Shown: positions 32,971 through 41,580 of the stretch, piece by piece
How the letters are laid out: every line of letters begins with the position of its first letter
Position numbering within the stretch: the first letter of the stretch is position 1
From: JAEMQF01 sp963775015
Lineage (GTDB): Bacteria > Pseudomonadota > Gammaproteobacteria > Burkholderiales > Burkholderiaceae_C
Reading direction: 5' to 3'
DNA length: 64,000 bases
Assembly: GCA_963775015.1 (NCBI GenBank)
Contig: CAVZHI010000021.1
Coordinates: forward strand, 105,583-169,582
Notes under the pieces: model-generated
What the model saw: only the letters and a program-made list of their open reading frames with translations
Told to the model about the DNA's origin: nothing
The model's database searches: none
Program-made: the position numbers and the translations under genes

Positions 32971-33699
32971 TCATTGCGTGAGATCGATCTCCTTAATCGC
33001 GACTGCAGCGCCGGTCACGACACGCCCCGACTCGGTTCGGGCGCGAACCGGCTGGCCTTCGATTCCCGGCGTCAGCGCCTGCCCCGTGCTTGTCACCTGA
33101 AAGCCGCTGCCACGCGAGATCAGCCTGACTTGCTCGCCGGCGGCGAACCAGATCCGCGGCCGCAGGTGCGACTCGCGCAGCACCTGGCCCTTCGGGACGG
33201 CGCGGACCAGGGTCCGGCCGGCGGCGCGCGCCGGGTCGGTGAACGGCTTCGACGGGTTTTCGGCCAAGTCGACTTCGGCTTGAATCATGTCGGCGCTGCC
33301 GAGCACATTGCCCGCAGGCAGCGCCGCCGCCGCGACATAGGCCAAGCCGAACACCTTGACCGTGACCGGAACGGACACGTTCCACGGCGTGGCACCGTCG
33401 ACGCAGCGCAGCCCGACACGGCTGCTGCCCCACAGGCGTTGCGAGCCGGCGAGATGAGGCTCGGTGCGCCGGCAAGGGGCCAGGCGCAGCCGCGCATCGA
33501 GCGTTCCGACCTGCACCTCGATGCGCCGCCCCGGCGTCTGATGGCGCGCCGCTTCGAGAACGAACTGCTGCACCTGCAGCGCCCACGGCGGCTCCGCCGG
33601 ACCCGCGTGTGCGATCGCGCATGGCGCGAGAAGCGCGAGCAGGCGCAACGCCGCGGCGCGCCAGACGCGACCTCTCAACCCTGCGAATCGATCACGCAT
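32971..33699 (-). CDS. flgA: FlgA P-ring assembly chaperone
   Basis: Periplasmic chaperone for FlgI; 242 residues. An N-terminal signal peptide (LRLLALLAPCAIAHAGPAE) is followed by a SAF-domain region; the C-terminal half has the FlgA hallmarks AAAALPAGNVLGSADM, GRTLVRAVPKGQVLRES and ISRGSGFQVTSTGQAL with VRARTESGRVVTG. ATG at 33699 fits the signal peptide. Divergent from flgB with 152 nt between the starts; flgM follows. Confidence 0.94.
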   Translation of the reverse strand: MRDRFAGLRGRVWRAAALRLLALLAPCAIAHAGPAEPPWALQVQQFVLEAARHQTPGRRIEVQVGTLDARLRLAPCRRTEPHLAGSQRLWGSSRVGLRCVDGATPWNVSVPVTVKVFGLAYVAAAALPAGNVLGSADMIQAEVDLAENPSKPFTDPARAAGRTLVRAVPKGQVLRESHLRPRIWFAAGEQVRLISRGSGFQVTSTGQALTPGIEGQPVRARTESGRVVTGAAVAIKEIDLTQ

Positions 33700-33851
33700 G
33701 GGTCGCACTCTAGGCGTAAGCAATCGAAAGGGGGGCGCGAACAGAGCACCCATCCCGCCTCTATTCGGGCTAATGAATCGTGGCTCCGCTCACCAGAATG
33801 GCTTCACATCGCCAAAGTGGCAGGTCGCAAGCCTGCCGGGGAAGGGCTCTC

Positions 33852-34256
33852 ATGTTGAACCGATTGAACGACACACTCGATTTCCAGGGCCAGGCGCTGC
33901 TGCTCCGCTCGCAGCGCCAGCGCCTGATCGCGAGCAACATCGCGAACGCCGACACGCCCGGCTTCGTGGCGCGCGACTTCGACTTTGCACGCGCCTTGCG
34001 CGAAGCCGGCAGCGCGCTGCCCGGCCAGCCCGGCCTGCTGCGCTCCAGCAGCGGCCACATCGGCACGGCCGCGGCGCCGGGTGTGCAACCGACGCTGAAC
34101 TACGCAACGCCGAGCCAGACGAACCTGGACCGCAACAGCGTCGACATGGACCGCGAGCGCGCCGCTTTCGCCGACAACGCCGTCAAGTACGAAGCGACGC
34201 TGCGCTTCATCAACGGGCATATGCGAACCATGCTCGAAGCGATCAAGGGGCAATGA
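33852..34256 (+). CDS. flgB: FlgB flagellar proximal rod protein
   Basis: Rod component, 134 residues. It has the N-terminal rod/hook motif RLIASNIANADTPGFVARDFDF and the C-terminal helix FADNAVKYEATLRFINGHMRTM. First gene of the flgBCDEFGHIJKL run; ATG at 33852 gives the normal N-terminus MLNRLNDTLDFQGQAL, with GAAGGG upstream. No convincing sigma-28 site precedes it, consistent with a middle-class gene. Confidence 0.95.
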   Translation: MLNRLNDTLDFQGQALLLRSQRQRLIASNIANADTPGFVARDFDFARALREAGSALPGQPGLLRSSSGHIGTAAAPGVQPTLNYATPSQTNLDRNSVDMDRERAAFADNAVKYEATLRFINGHMRTMLEAIKGQ

Positions 34257-34321
34257 ACATGAACCGCGGGTATGTCATGGGTGGAGCCGCGCGTTCGGCA
34301 ATTTATTCATCGCCACCGGCA

Positions 34322-34386
34322 GTGGATCCCGGCGTACGCCGGGATGACATTGGGCAGGCGTCATCCCGGCGCACGCCGGGATCCAC
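34322..34386. repeat. Pair of inverted REP-like palindromes between flgB and flgC
   Basis: Units at 34322-34348 and 34360-34386 in opposite orientation, able to fold singly or as one long stem in the flgB-flgC mRNA. Confidence 0.9.
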
Positions 34387-34452
34387 TCTTTGGAGCTGCG
34401 CCTTCGGTGGGTCGGCAGATCGGCTGCACAAATTCCCGGGCGAAAGGCTGAT

Positions 34453-34869
34453 ATGAGCATGTTGAACATCTTCAATGTGGCGGGCAGTGCGGTCAGCGCG
34501 CAGAGCCAGCGCCTGAACGTCGTGGCGTCGAACCTGGCCAACGCCGATACCGTCGCCGGCCCCGACGGCCAGGCGTACAAGGCGCGCCAGGTCACGTTCC
34601 AGACACAGATGCTCGGCGCGAGCAGCAGCGATCCGGCGTCCGCTGGCGTGACGGTGAGCACGGTCAGCGAAAGCGAAGCGCCGGGGCGGCGCGTCCATGA
34701 CCCGAAACACCCCGCCGCAGACGCCGAGGGCTACGTCACGTACAGCAACGTGAACCCGGTCGAGGAGATGGTGAACATGATCTCGGCGTCGCGCTCGTAC
34801 CAGAACAACATCGAAGTCATGAACACGGCCAAGACGCTGCTGCTCAAGACCTTGCAACTCGGTCAATGA
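34453..34869 (+). CDS. flgC: FlgC flagellar proximal rod protein
   Basis: Rod component of 138 residues. Typical motifs: RLNVVASNLANADTVAGPDG near the N-terminus and VNPVEEMVNMISASRSYQNN at the C-terminus. The start MSMLNIFNVAGSA at 34453 is chosen; the longer frame upstream runs into REP DNA. flgD follows after 25 nt. Confidence 0.95.
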   Translation: MSMLNIFNVAGSAVSAQSQRLNVVASNLANADTVAGPDGQAYKARQVTFQTQMLGASSSDPASAGVTVSTVSESEAPGRRVHDPKHPAADAEGYVTYSNVNPVEEMVNMISASRSYQNNIEVMNTAKTLLLKTLQLGQ

Positions 34870-34894
34870 CGTTCACTGAACAGGCAACCCCTCC

Positions 34895-35545
34895 ATGGCC
34901 ACGAACCCCGTCTCCAGTGTTCTCGAATCGAAACCGCTCGACCCAGCCGCCAAAGCGGCGAAGGATGTGCAGGCGAGCGCGGACCGCTTCCTCAAGCTGC
35001 TCATCACGCAGATGCAGAACCAGGATCCGCTGAATCCGATGGACAACGCCCAGGTCACGAGCCAGATGGCGCAGATCAACACCGTGAGCGGGATCGAAAA
35101 ACTGAACCTGTCGGTGCAAGGCCTGTCGGACCAGTTCCTGCAGATGCAGGCGCTGCAGGGCGCGGCGCTGGTCGGGCGCGACGTCGTCGTCCCAGGGAAC
35201 CAGATGTCGATCGAGAACGACGTCGGCCAGGGCGGGTTCGAGCTCACCGCGGCCGCGGACCATGTCAAGGTCGAAGTCCTGAGCGGCGCGGGCCAGGTGA
35301 TCGACACGCTGAACCTGGGCGCGCAAAGCGCCGGCAGGCACAGCTTCAACTGGCCCGCCAAAGGCGCGCTGGAGGACAGCGGAATCCGCTTTCGGATCAG
35401 CGCGAGCAGCGGCGCAACAGCACTCACGAGCACGCCGCTGATGCGCGACACGGTCACCGCGGTCAGCGCGAGCGGCAATTCGCTGCTGCTGGAGCTGGCG
35501 CGCAACGGGCCGGTCGCTTACGCCGACATCAAGGCGTTCAACTGA
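34895..35545 (+). CDS. flgD: FlgD hook-cap protein
   Basis: Scaffold needed for FlgE polymerisation; 216 residues. The N-terminal DRFLKLLITQMQNQDPLNPMD and TSQMAQINTVSGIEKLN are diagnostic; a beta-rich FlgD domain with AADHVKVEVLSGAGQVID follows. Between flgC and flgE. Confidence 0.95.
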   Translation: MATNPVSSVLESKPLDPAAKAAKDVQASADRFLKLLITQMQNQDPLNPMDNAQVTSQMAQINTVSGIEKLNLSVQGLSDQFLQMQALQGAALVGRDVVVPGNQMSIENDVGQGGFELTAAADHVKVEVLSGAGQVIDTLNLGAQSAGRHSFNWPAKGALEDSGIRFRISASSGATALTSTPLMRDTVTAVSASGNSLLLELARNGPVAYADIKAFN

Positions 35546-35621
35546 TGCAACGCCAGCCACCGCTTCAACCGCTTTCGACTCTCACCCACGGCGCGACGCG
35601 TCAAATTTCCAAGGAAAACCC

Positions 35622-36887
35622 ATGAGCTTCCAGCAAGGTCTGTCCGGTCTGAACTCTTCGAGCAAGAACCTCGAAGTCATCGGCAACAACATCGCCAACG
35701 CCAACACCTTCGGCGCCAAGGTGTCGCGCGCCGAGTTCGTCGACCTGTACGCGAACGCCTTGAGCGGCACCGGCGTGAGCGCGATCGGCATCGGCGTGAG
35801 CCTGTCGACGGTGGCGCAGCAGTTCACCCAGGGCAACGTGACGACGACGGACAACCCGCTCGACCTGGCGATCAACGGCAAGGGCTTCTTTCAGCTCGCC
35901 GAGCCGAGCGGCGTGATCGTGTACGGGCGCAACGGCCAGTTCAAGGTCGATCGCGATGGTTTCATCGTGAGCAACCAGGGCCTGAAACTGCAGGGCTATC
36001 TGGCCGACGCGGCGGGCGTGATCCTGCCGGGTCAGCCGACCGGTCTGCAAATGCCCGTCTCCGGCCTCGTACCCAGTGCGACCACCGAGATGCAACTCGA
36101 ATTCAACCTCGACGCGCGCCTGGCCGTTCCCGCCGCCGCGGCGGTGCCGAACATCAACACCAGCGACCCGGCGACGTACAACAGCGCGACGACGATGACC
36201 TTGTACGACGCGAAAGGCCAGGAAGTCGCGCTCACGTATTACTTCCAGAAGACCGCCACCGACAACTGGAACGTCTACGTCACTGCCAACGGCACACCGT
36301 TGGTGGACGACGGAACGGGCAATCCGGTCGTGACCACGACGATCACGTTCCCGACGAACGGCAGCGCACCGACGGTTCCGGCGGGCCCGGTGCTGCTCGA
36401 CATCCCGGCGAGCACGAACCTCGCCGGCGCCGCCACCGAACCCATTCCCGGCGTGGCGCTGGACCTGAGCCGCGCGACCCAATTCGGTTCGAGCTTTTCC
36501 GTCGCCGCACTGAGCCAGGACGGATACGCCGCGGGCCAGCTCGTCGGCGTGCACGTCGAAGGCAACGGCATCGTCATGGCCGAATATTCGAACGGACAGT
36601 CCAAGCCCGCGGGTCAGGTCGAGCTGGCGACGTTCCGCAATCCGCAGGGTCTGCAACCGAACGGCGGCAACACCTGGTCGCGCACTTTCTCCTCGGGCGA
36701 TCCGGTCTCCGGCGTTCCGGGCAGCGGCACGCTTGGCGTGCTGCAGGCGGGTGCGCTCGAAGAATCGAACGTCGACCTGACGGCCGAGCTGGTGAACATG
36801 ATCACGGCACAGCGCATCTACCAGGCGAACGCGCAGACGATCAAGACGCAGGATCAGATCCTGCAGACGCTCGTCAACTTGCGTTGA
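35622..36887 (+). CDS. flgE: FlgE flagellar hook protein
   Basis: Structural subunit of the hook, 421 residues. MSFQQGLSGLNSSSKNLEVI and NNIANANTFGAK form the N-terminal coiled-coil segment; the central domain is Thr/Ala-rich (TMTLYDAKGQEVALTYYFQ); the C-terminus has GALEESNVDLTAELVNMITA and QTIKTQDQILQTLVNL. AAGGA lies 8 nt before the ATG. Confidence 0.96.
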   Translation: MSFQQGLSGLNSSSKNLEVIGNNIANANTFGAKVSRAEFVDLYANALSGTGVSAIGIGVSLSTVAQQFTQGNVTTTDNPLDLAINGKGFFQLAEPSGVIVYGRNGQFKVDRDGFIVSNQGLKLQGYLADAAGVILPGQPTGLQMPVSGLVPSATTEMQLEFNLDARLAVPAAAAVPNINTSDPATYNSATTMTLYDAKGQEVALTYYFQKTATDNWNVYVTANGTPLVDDGTGNPVVTTTITFPTNGSAPTVPAGPVLLDIPASTNLAGAATEPIPGVALDLSRATQFGSSFSVAALSQDGYAAGQLVGVHVEGNGIVMAEYSNGQSKPAGQVELATFRNPQGLQPNGGNTWSRTFSSGDPVSGVPGSGTLGVLQAGALEESNVDLTAELVNMITAQRIYQANAQTIKTQDQILQTLVNLR

Positions 36888-36918
36888 TCGTGATGGTGCG
36901 TAGCTCGCCGCCTCGCAT

Positions 36919-37107
36919 GTCATCCCGGCGCACGCCGGGATCCACTCGCTGGAGCCGCGCGTTCGGCGAATGTTCATCGCGTCGGGCAGTGGATCCCGGC
37001 GTGCGCCGGGATGACGTGGGGCGGTGGTCATCCCGGCGCACGCCGGGATCCACTGCATTGCAGTGGCCGGACTCCTCACGGTGGATCCCGGCGTTCGCCG
37101 GGATGAC
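36919..37107. repeat. Four REP-like palindromes between flgE and flgF
   Basis: Alternating orientation: 36919-36945, 36989-37015, 37027-37053 and 37081-37107. The cluster ends 12 nt before the flgF ATG and is the densest intergenic array in the window. Confidence 0.9.
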
Positions 37108-37119
37108 CGAAAAGACATC

Positions 37120-37845
37120 ATGGACCGTCTGATCTACCTCTCGATGTCGGGCGCGAAAGCGACGATGCAGCGCCAGGAGGTGCTCGCGAACAACCTCGCC
37201 AACGTCACGACGCCAGGCTTCCGCGCCGAACTCAGCGCGTTCCGTGCCGTGCCGGTGCTGGGCGACGGCGCGAGCACACGCGTCTACGCGCTCGAATCGA
37301 CCCCCGGCTACGATGCGACGCCCGGTGTCGTGAGCGCGACCGGGCGCAATCTGGACGTGGCGCTGCGCGGCAACGCGTGGCTCGCCGTGCAGGCGCTGGA
37401 CGGCACCGAGGCCTACACGCGCGGCGGCTCGCTCGACGTGTCGGCCGACGGCATGCTCACCACGCGCGGCGGCTTGCCCGCGCTCGGCGACGGCGGGCCG
37501 ATTCAGCTGCCGGCGAACAGCCAGATCAGCATCGCCGCCGACGGCACGGTGAGCGCGCGCAGCGCCGCGGGCGTCAGCACGTCGGTGGGGCGGCTCAAGC
37601 TCGTCACCCCCGAAGCGGCGCTGCAACGCGGCGACGACGGCCTGTTCCGCGCCGACGCGGGCGACTTGCCCGCCGACGCGACGGCGCGTCTGCAGGACGG
37701 CGCGCTGGAGAGTTCGAACGTGAACCCGGTCGAAGCGATGGTCGCGATGATCGGCGCGGCGCGCCAGTTCGAGACCCAGATGAAATTGCTCCAGACCGCC
37801 CAGGCCGACGCGAATTCGGCTGCCAAATTGTTGACCTTGAGCTGA
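37120..37845 (+). CDS. flgF: FlgF flagellar proximal rod protein
   Basis: Rod protein, 241 residues. MDRLIYLSMSGAKATMQRQE and ANNLANVTTPGFRAE open the family sequence; ALESSNVNPVEAMVAMIGAAR and FETQMKLLQT close it. The open frame upstream of 37120 is translated REP DNA and is not likely used. Its ribosome site, if any, is squeezed into the 12 nt left after the last palindrome. Confidence 0.94.
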   Translation: MDRLIYLSMSGAKATMQRQEVLANNLANVTTPGFRAELSAFRAVPVLGDGASTRVYALESTPGYDATPGVVSATGRNLDVALRGNAWLAVQALDGTEAYTRGGSLDVSADGMLTTRGGLPALGDGGPIQLPANSQISIAADGTVSARSAAGVSTSVGRLKLVTPEAALQRGDDGLFRADAGDLPADATARLQDGALESSNVNPVEAMVAMIGAARQFETQMKLLQTAQADANSAAKLLTLS

Positions 37846-37858
37846 GGGAGCACACACC

Positions 37859-38641
37859 ATGATGCGTTCACTGTGGATCGCCAAGACCGGCATGGAGGCG
37901 CAGCAAACCCAGCTCGACACGATCACGCACAACCTGGCCAACGTCGGCACGAACGGCTTCAAGCGCTCGCACGCCGTGTTCGAGGACCTGATGTACCAGA
38001 ACCTGCGCCAGGTCGGCGCGAACAGTTCGGAGCAGACGACCTTGCCCACCGGCTTGCAAGTGGGCCTGGGAACACGCGCGGTCGCGACGTCGCGCAACTT
38101 CGGCCAGGGCAATTTGCAGCAGACCGCGAACCCGCTCGACATCGCGATCCGTGGCAGCGGTTTTTTCGAAGTCCAGATGCCCGACGGAACGGTGGGCTAC
38201 ACGCGCGACGGTTCGTTCCAGGTGAACGCGCAGGGCCAGCTCGTGACGAACAACGGCTTCACGGTGCAGCCCGGGATCACGATCCCGGCGAACGCGCAGA
38301 ACGTGACGGTCGGCGCCGACGGCACGGTCACGGCGAGCCTCCCGGGCCAGACGACGCCGCAGGTGATCGGGCAGATCCCGCTCGCCAGCTTCGTCAATCC
38401 GGCGGGCCTGGAGCCCAAGGGGCAGAACCTGTTCGCCGAAACCGCGGCGTCGGGCACGCCGAACACCGCGGCACCGGGGCAGAACGGGTTGGGCGCGCTG
38501 CAGCAGGGAGCGGTGGAGACGTCCAACGTGAACGTCGTCGAAGAGCTGGTCGCGATGATCCAGACGCAGCGTGCCTATGAACTGAACTCGAAGGCGATCC
38601 AGACGGCGGACCAGATGCTCGCCAAGTTGGGGCAGTTGTGA
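37859..38641 (+). CDS. flgG: FlgG flagellar distal rod protein
   Basis: Distal rod, 260 residues. MMRSLWIAKTGMEAQQTQLD and NLANVGTNGFKRSHAVFEDL are diagnostic, as is the C-terminal GAVETSNVNVVEELVAMIQT with RAYELNSKAIQTADQM. GGGAG lies upstream. Its last codons overlap the possible flgH GTG. Confidence 0.96.
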   Translation: MMRSLWIAKTGMEAQQTQLDTITHNLANVGTNGFKRSHAVFEDLMYQNLRQVGANSSEQTTLPTGLQVGLGTRAVATSRNFGQGNLQQTANPLDIAIRGSGFFEVQMPDGTVGYTRDGSFQVNAQGQLVTNNGFTVQPGITIPANAQNVTVGADGTVTASLPGQTTPQVIGQIPLASFVNPAGLEPKGQNLFAETAASGTPNTAAPGQNGLGALQQGAVETSNVNVVEELVAMIQTQRAYELNSKAIQTADQMLAKLGQL

Positions 38642-39429
38642 GGCGTGTCTTGAACTTCGTGGGTACCCTGGCAGTGGATCCCGGCTTTCGCCGGGATGAC
38701 GTTCATTGCCGCGTCATCCCGGCGCACGCCGGGATCCACCGCAAGCCTGCCGCACCAAGACCGCTGCGCCTCGTCGCCTTCGCCTTCGCACTGCTGCTCG
38801 CCGCGTGCGACACGCTCAACTCGCGCCCGCCGGTCGACCTGGCGTTGCCGACGTCGACGCGGCCGCAGCCGGTCGTGCAGCCGGTCGTGAACAACGGCGC
38901 GATCTTCCAGGCGTCGCATTACCGGCCGCTGTTCGAAGACCACCGCGCGCGCCTGATCGGCGACACGCTGACGGTGCAGATCGTCGAAAAAGTGAGCGCG
39001 AGCCAGAAGAGCACGAGTTCGATCGACAAGAGCGGCGAGGTGGGTGCGGGCATCACCGCGTTGCCGTTCATCAACCCGAATTCGTTCGGCCGCGCGAGTG
39101 TCAGCGGCGCGTCGACGAACAGCTTCGCCGGCAAGGGCAGCACGGAAAACACGAACGACTTCTCCGGAACCATCACCGCCACCGTCATGGAAGTGCTGCC
39201 CAACGGGCATTTGCTGATCGCCGGCGAAAAGCAGATCGGCGTGAACCACAACGTCGACGTGTTGCGCTTTTCGGGGCAGGTCGACCCGCGCGCCATCCAG
39301 CCGGGGAATTCGGTCGCCTCGGCGCTCATCGCCAACGTGCGCATCGAGCACCGCGGCCGCGGCGCCCAGGCGGAGGCGCAAGGCATGGGCTGGCTGAGCC
39401 GCTTCTTCCTCAACGTGTTGCCGATCTGA
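38638..39429 (+). CDS. flgH: FlgH flagellar L-ring lipoprotein (start region overwritten by REP DNA)
   Basis: Outer-membrane L-ring subunit. The lipoprotein signal LVAFAFALLLAACDTLN gives the lipid-bearing Cys at about residue 57 of the open frame; YRPLFEDHRARLIGDTLTVQ, VSASQKSTSSIDKSG and SGQVDPRAIQPGNSVASALI follow. No ATG lies close before the signal sequence. Candidates are GTG 38638 (overlapping the flgG stop), TTG 38650, GTG 38659 and GTG 38671, all of which add residues encoded by two REP-like units (VDPGFRRDD and VIPAHAGIH). FlgH is normally about 230 residues; the frame from 38638 gives 263. Gene identity is firm; the start is not. Confidence 0.92.
   Translation: MRRVLNFVGTLAVDPGFRRDDVHCRVIPAHAGIHRKPAAPRPLRLVAFAFALLLAACDTLNSRPPVDLALPTSTRPQPVVQPVVNNGAIFQASHYRPLFEDHRARLIGDTLTVQIVEKVSASQKSTSSIDKSGEVGAGITALPFINPNSFGRASVSGASTNSFAGKGSTENTNDFSGTITATVMEVLPNGHLLIAGEKQIGVNHNVDVLRFSGQVDPRAIQPGNSVASALIANVRIEHRGRGAQAEAQGMGWLSRFFLNVLPI
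38674..38739. repeat. Inverted REP-like pair at the start of flgH
   Basis: Units at 38674-38700 and 38713-38739 in opposite orientation, lying between the flgG stop and the flgH lipoprotein signal and translated in the flgH frame if any visible start codon is used. Confidence 0.9.
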
Positions 39430-39467
39430 TGACCCCATCTCAACTGACGACCTCCGGGAGCGACACC

Positions 39468-40598
39468 ATGTGGACGAGCGACAGGTGGCTGCGCCTGTTG
39501 ATTGCGCTGGCCTGGTTCATCGCCTTGGCGGCGCTGTGGTGGCCGCCCGCCGAGGCGGCGCGAATCAAGGAAATTGCGCAGGTGCAGGGCGTGCGCAGCA
39601 ACGCGCTGTCGGGCTATGGCCTCGTCGTGGGGCTGGACGGCACCGGTGACCAGACGACCTCGGCGCCGTTCACGACACAAAGCCTCAACGCGCTGTTGCA
39701 GCAGATGGGCGTGACGGTGCCGCCGGGGATCAGCATGCAGATCAAGAACGTCGCCGCCGTCATGGTGACGGCGCAGCTGCCGGCGTTTGCGCAGCCGGGT
39801 CAGGTGATCGACGTCAACGTCTCGTCGCTCGCCAACGCGAAGAGCCTGCGCGGCGGGATGCTGATCGCCACACCGCTGAAAGGCGCCGACGGGCAGATCT
39901 ACGCCATGGCACAGGGCAGCCTGATCGTCGGCGGCGCGGGCGCGTCGGCGGGCGGCTCGAAAGTGCAGATCAACCACTTGAGCGCCGGGCGCATCCCCGA
40001 CGGCGCGACGGTCGAGCGCAGCGTTCCCACGCCGCTGCACCAGAACGAATTCCTGCAACTCGACCTGAACTCGAACGACTTCAACACGGCGCGCGAAGTC
40101 GCGCGCACGATCAACAAGGCGATGGGCGAGGGCCTGGCGCAGGCGGTGGACGGGCGTGTCGTTCGGGTGCGCATGCCGACGCTACCCGAGGCGCGCGTCG
40201 GATTCATGGCCGACATCGAGAACCTGGACGTCGAGCGCGCCGCGCCGGCGGCGCGAATCGTCGTCAACGCGCGCACCGGTTCGGTCGTGATGAACGGCTC
40301 GGTCACGCTGTCGGCGTGCGCGGTGGCGCACGGCAGCCTGTCGGTGACGATCAACTCGACGCCCGTCGTGAGCCAGCCGAATGCCTTCTCTACAGGGGGC
40401 CAGACGGTGGTGCGCGAGAAGGCCGACATCTCGATCAAGCAGGAACCCGGCACGCTGATCCAGCTGCCCGGCGGAACCAAATTGTCGGAAGTCGTGAAAG
40501 CGCTGAACTCACTCGGTGCGACGCCGCAGGACCTGCTCGCGATCCTGCAGGCGATGAAGTCCGCCGGCGCATTGAACGCCGAGCTCGAGGTCATATGA
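39468..40598 (+). CDS. flgI: FlgI flagellar P-ring protein
   Basis: Periplasmic P-ring subunit, 376 residues from this start. A signal peptide (LRLLIALAWFIALAALWW, cleaved near AEAARI) leads to ARIKEIAQVQGVRSNALSGY, VVGLDGTGDQTTSAPFTTQS and the C-terminal LVKAL-type sequence TKLSEVVKALNSLGATPQDL. GGGAG lies 7 nt before this ATG; an alternative ATG at 39429 overlapping the flgH stop would add 13 residues and a poor signal peptide. The stop overlaps the flgJ ATG (ATGA). Confidence 0.95.
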   Translation: MWTSDRWLRLLIALAWFIALAALWWPPAEAARIKEIAQVQGVRSNALSGYGLVVGLDGTGDQTTSAPFTTQSLNALLQQMGVTVPPGISMQIKNVAAVMVTAQLPAFAQPGQVIDVNVSSLANAKSLRGGMLIATPLKGADGQIYAMAQGSLIVGGAGASAGGSKVQINHLSAGRIPDGATVERSVPTPLHQNEFLQLDLNSNDFNTAREVARTINKAMGEGLAQAVDGRVVRVRMPTLPEARVGFMADIENLDVERAAPAARIVVNARTGSVVMNGSVTLSACAVAHGSLSVTINSTPVVSQPNAFSTGGQTVVREKADISIKQEPGTLIQLPGGTKLSEVVKALNSLGATPQDLLAILQAMKSAGALNAELEVI

Positions 40599-41539
40599 CG
40601 CTCGGCGTGGGCGCCGGACTCGCTGCCGACTCGCACGGCATCGACGCCCTGCGCGCCAGCGCGGCGCGCGATCCGAAGGCGGCGATCAAGGAGGCGGCGA
40701 AACAGTTCGAGGCGCTCTTCATGCGCGAGCTGATGAAGAGCATGCGCCAGGCGACGCTGTCCTCGGGCTTGCTCGACAACTCGACGACCGAGCTTGGCAC
40801 CGAGATGCTCGACACCCAGTTCGCGCAGCAGATGACGGGCCTGCGCGGTGGCTTGAGCGAGGCGATTGCGCGCCATCTCGAGCGGCAGATGGGCGTGTCT
40901 CCGGGCCCCGCCGCGCAAGACGTCGAAGTCTCGCTGCAGGCCAGCGACGTCATCCCGACGAAAGTCGGGATCCAGCCTGCGCCGCCGGAAGTGGATCCCG
41001 GCCCCCGTGTCGAGCACGGGGCGGCGGTTCGCCGGGATGACAAGCGGGTTTTGCCGGCCCTGTCCGCAACACAAATCGGATTCGTCCAGCAACACGCGCA
41101 GGCGGCGCGCGCTGCGCAACAGGAGAGCGGCATCCCGGCGAGCTTCATGCTCGCGCAGGCGGCGCATGAATCGGGCTGGGGTCAGCACCCGATCCGCCAC
41201 GCCGACGGGCGCAGCGCGAACAACCTGTTCGGCATCAAGGCCGGCGCGAACTGGAAAGGCGACGTTGCCGAAGTCATGACGACGGAAGTGATCGCCGGCC
41301 AGGCGCATTCGGTGAAAGCGAAGTTCCGCGCTTACGCGTCTCCCGCCGAGTCGTTCAACGACTACGCCAGAATGATCAGCGACAACCCGCGCTACGCGCG
41401 CGTGCTCGAGAACACCGGATCGGCTCCGCACTTCGCGCAGGAACTGCAGCGCGCCGGCTACGCGACCGATCCGCACTACGCCGACAAGCTGACGCGCACC
41501 ATCAACACCACGTTGCGCGTGCAGCGCGCCGTGGGCTGA
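40595..41539 (+). CDS. flgJ: FlgJ rod-cap and peptidoglycan hydrolase
   Basis: Two-domain protein, 314 residues. Residues 1-105 are the rod-capping domain (AAKQFEALFMRELMKSMRQA). Residues 165-312 are a glucosaminidase/muramidase domain with the candidate catalytic Glu192 in LAQAAHESGWGQ, then NLFGIKAGANWKGD and FRAYASPAESFNDYARMI. The linker at 119-149 is translated REP-like DNA (VIPTKVGIQ; VDPGPRVEHGAAVRRDD), lengthening the tether between the domains. Coupled to flgI by a 4-nt overlap. Confidence 0.95.
   Translation: MTLGVGAGLAADSHGIDALRASAARDPKAAIKEAAKQFEALFMRELMKSMRQATLSSGLLDNSTTELGTEMLDTQFAQQMTGLRGGLSEAIARHLERQMGVSPGPAAQDVEVSLQASDVIPTKVGIQPAPPEVDPGPRVEHGAAVRRDDKRVLPALSATQIGFVQQHAQAARAAQQESGIPASFMLAQAAHESGWGQHPIRHADGRSANNLFGIKAGANWKGDVAEVMTTEVIAGQAHSVKAKFRAYASPAESFNDYARMISDNPRYARVLENTGSAPHFAQELQRAGYATDPHYADKLTRTINTTLRVQRAVG
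40949..41041. repeat. REP-like units inside flgJ, one with a nested hairpin
   Basis: A unit at 40949-40975 and a larger inverted one at 40991-41041, whose loop contains a second palindrome (CCCCGTG...CACGGGG). Both are in frame and encode the FlgJ interdomain linker. Confidence 0.87.
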
Positions 41540-41580
41540 GCCCTTCTTCGGACCTGATGAGCGACATGAATCAGCTACCC

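Noticed and set aside
33815..33835. GG-N10-GC pattern resembling a sigma-54 -24/-12 site before flgB.
   Set aside because: Only the dinucleotides match; the TTGC part reads AAGC and the rest does not fit the consensus.
38706..40598. A 630-residue frame covering flgI.
   Set aside because: Its first 240 residues are flgH read in the wrong frame; FlgI begins with a signal peptide at 39468.
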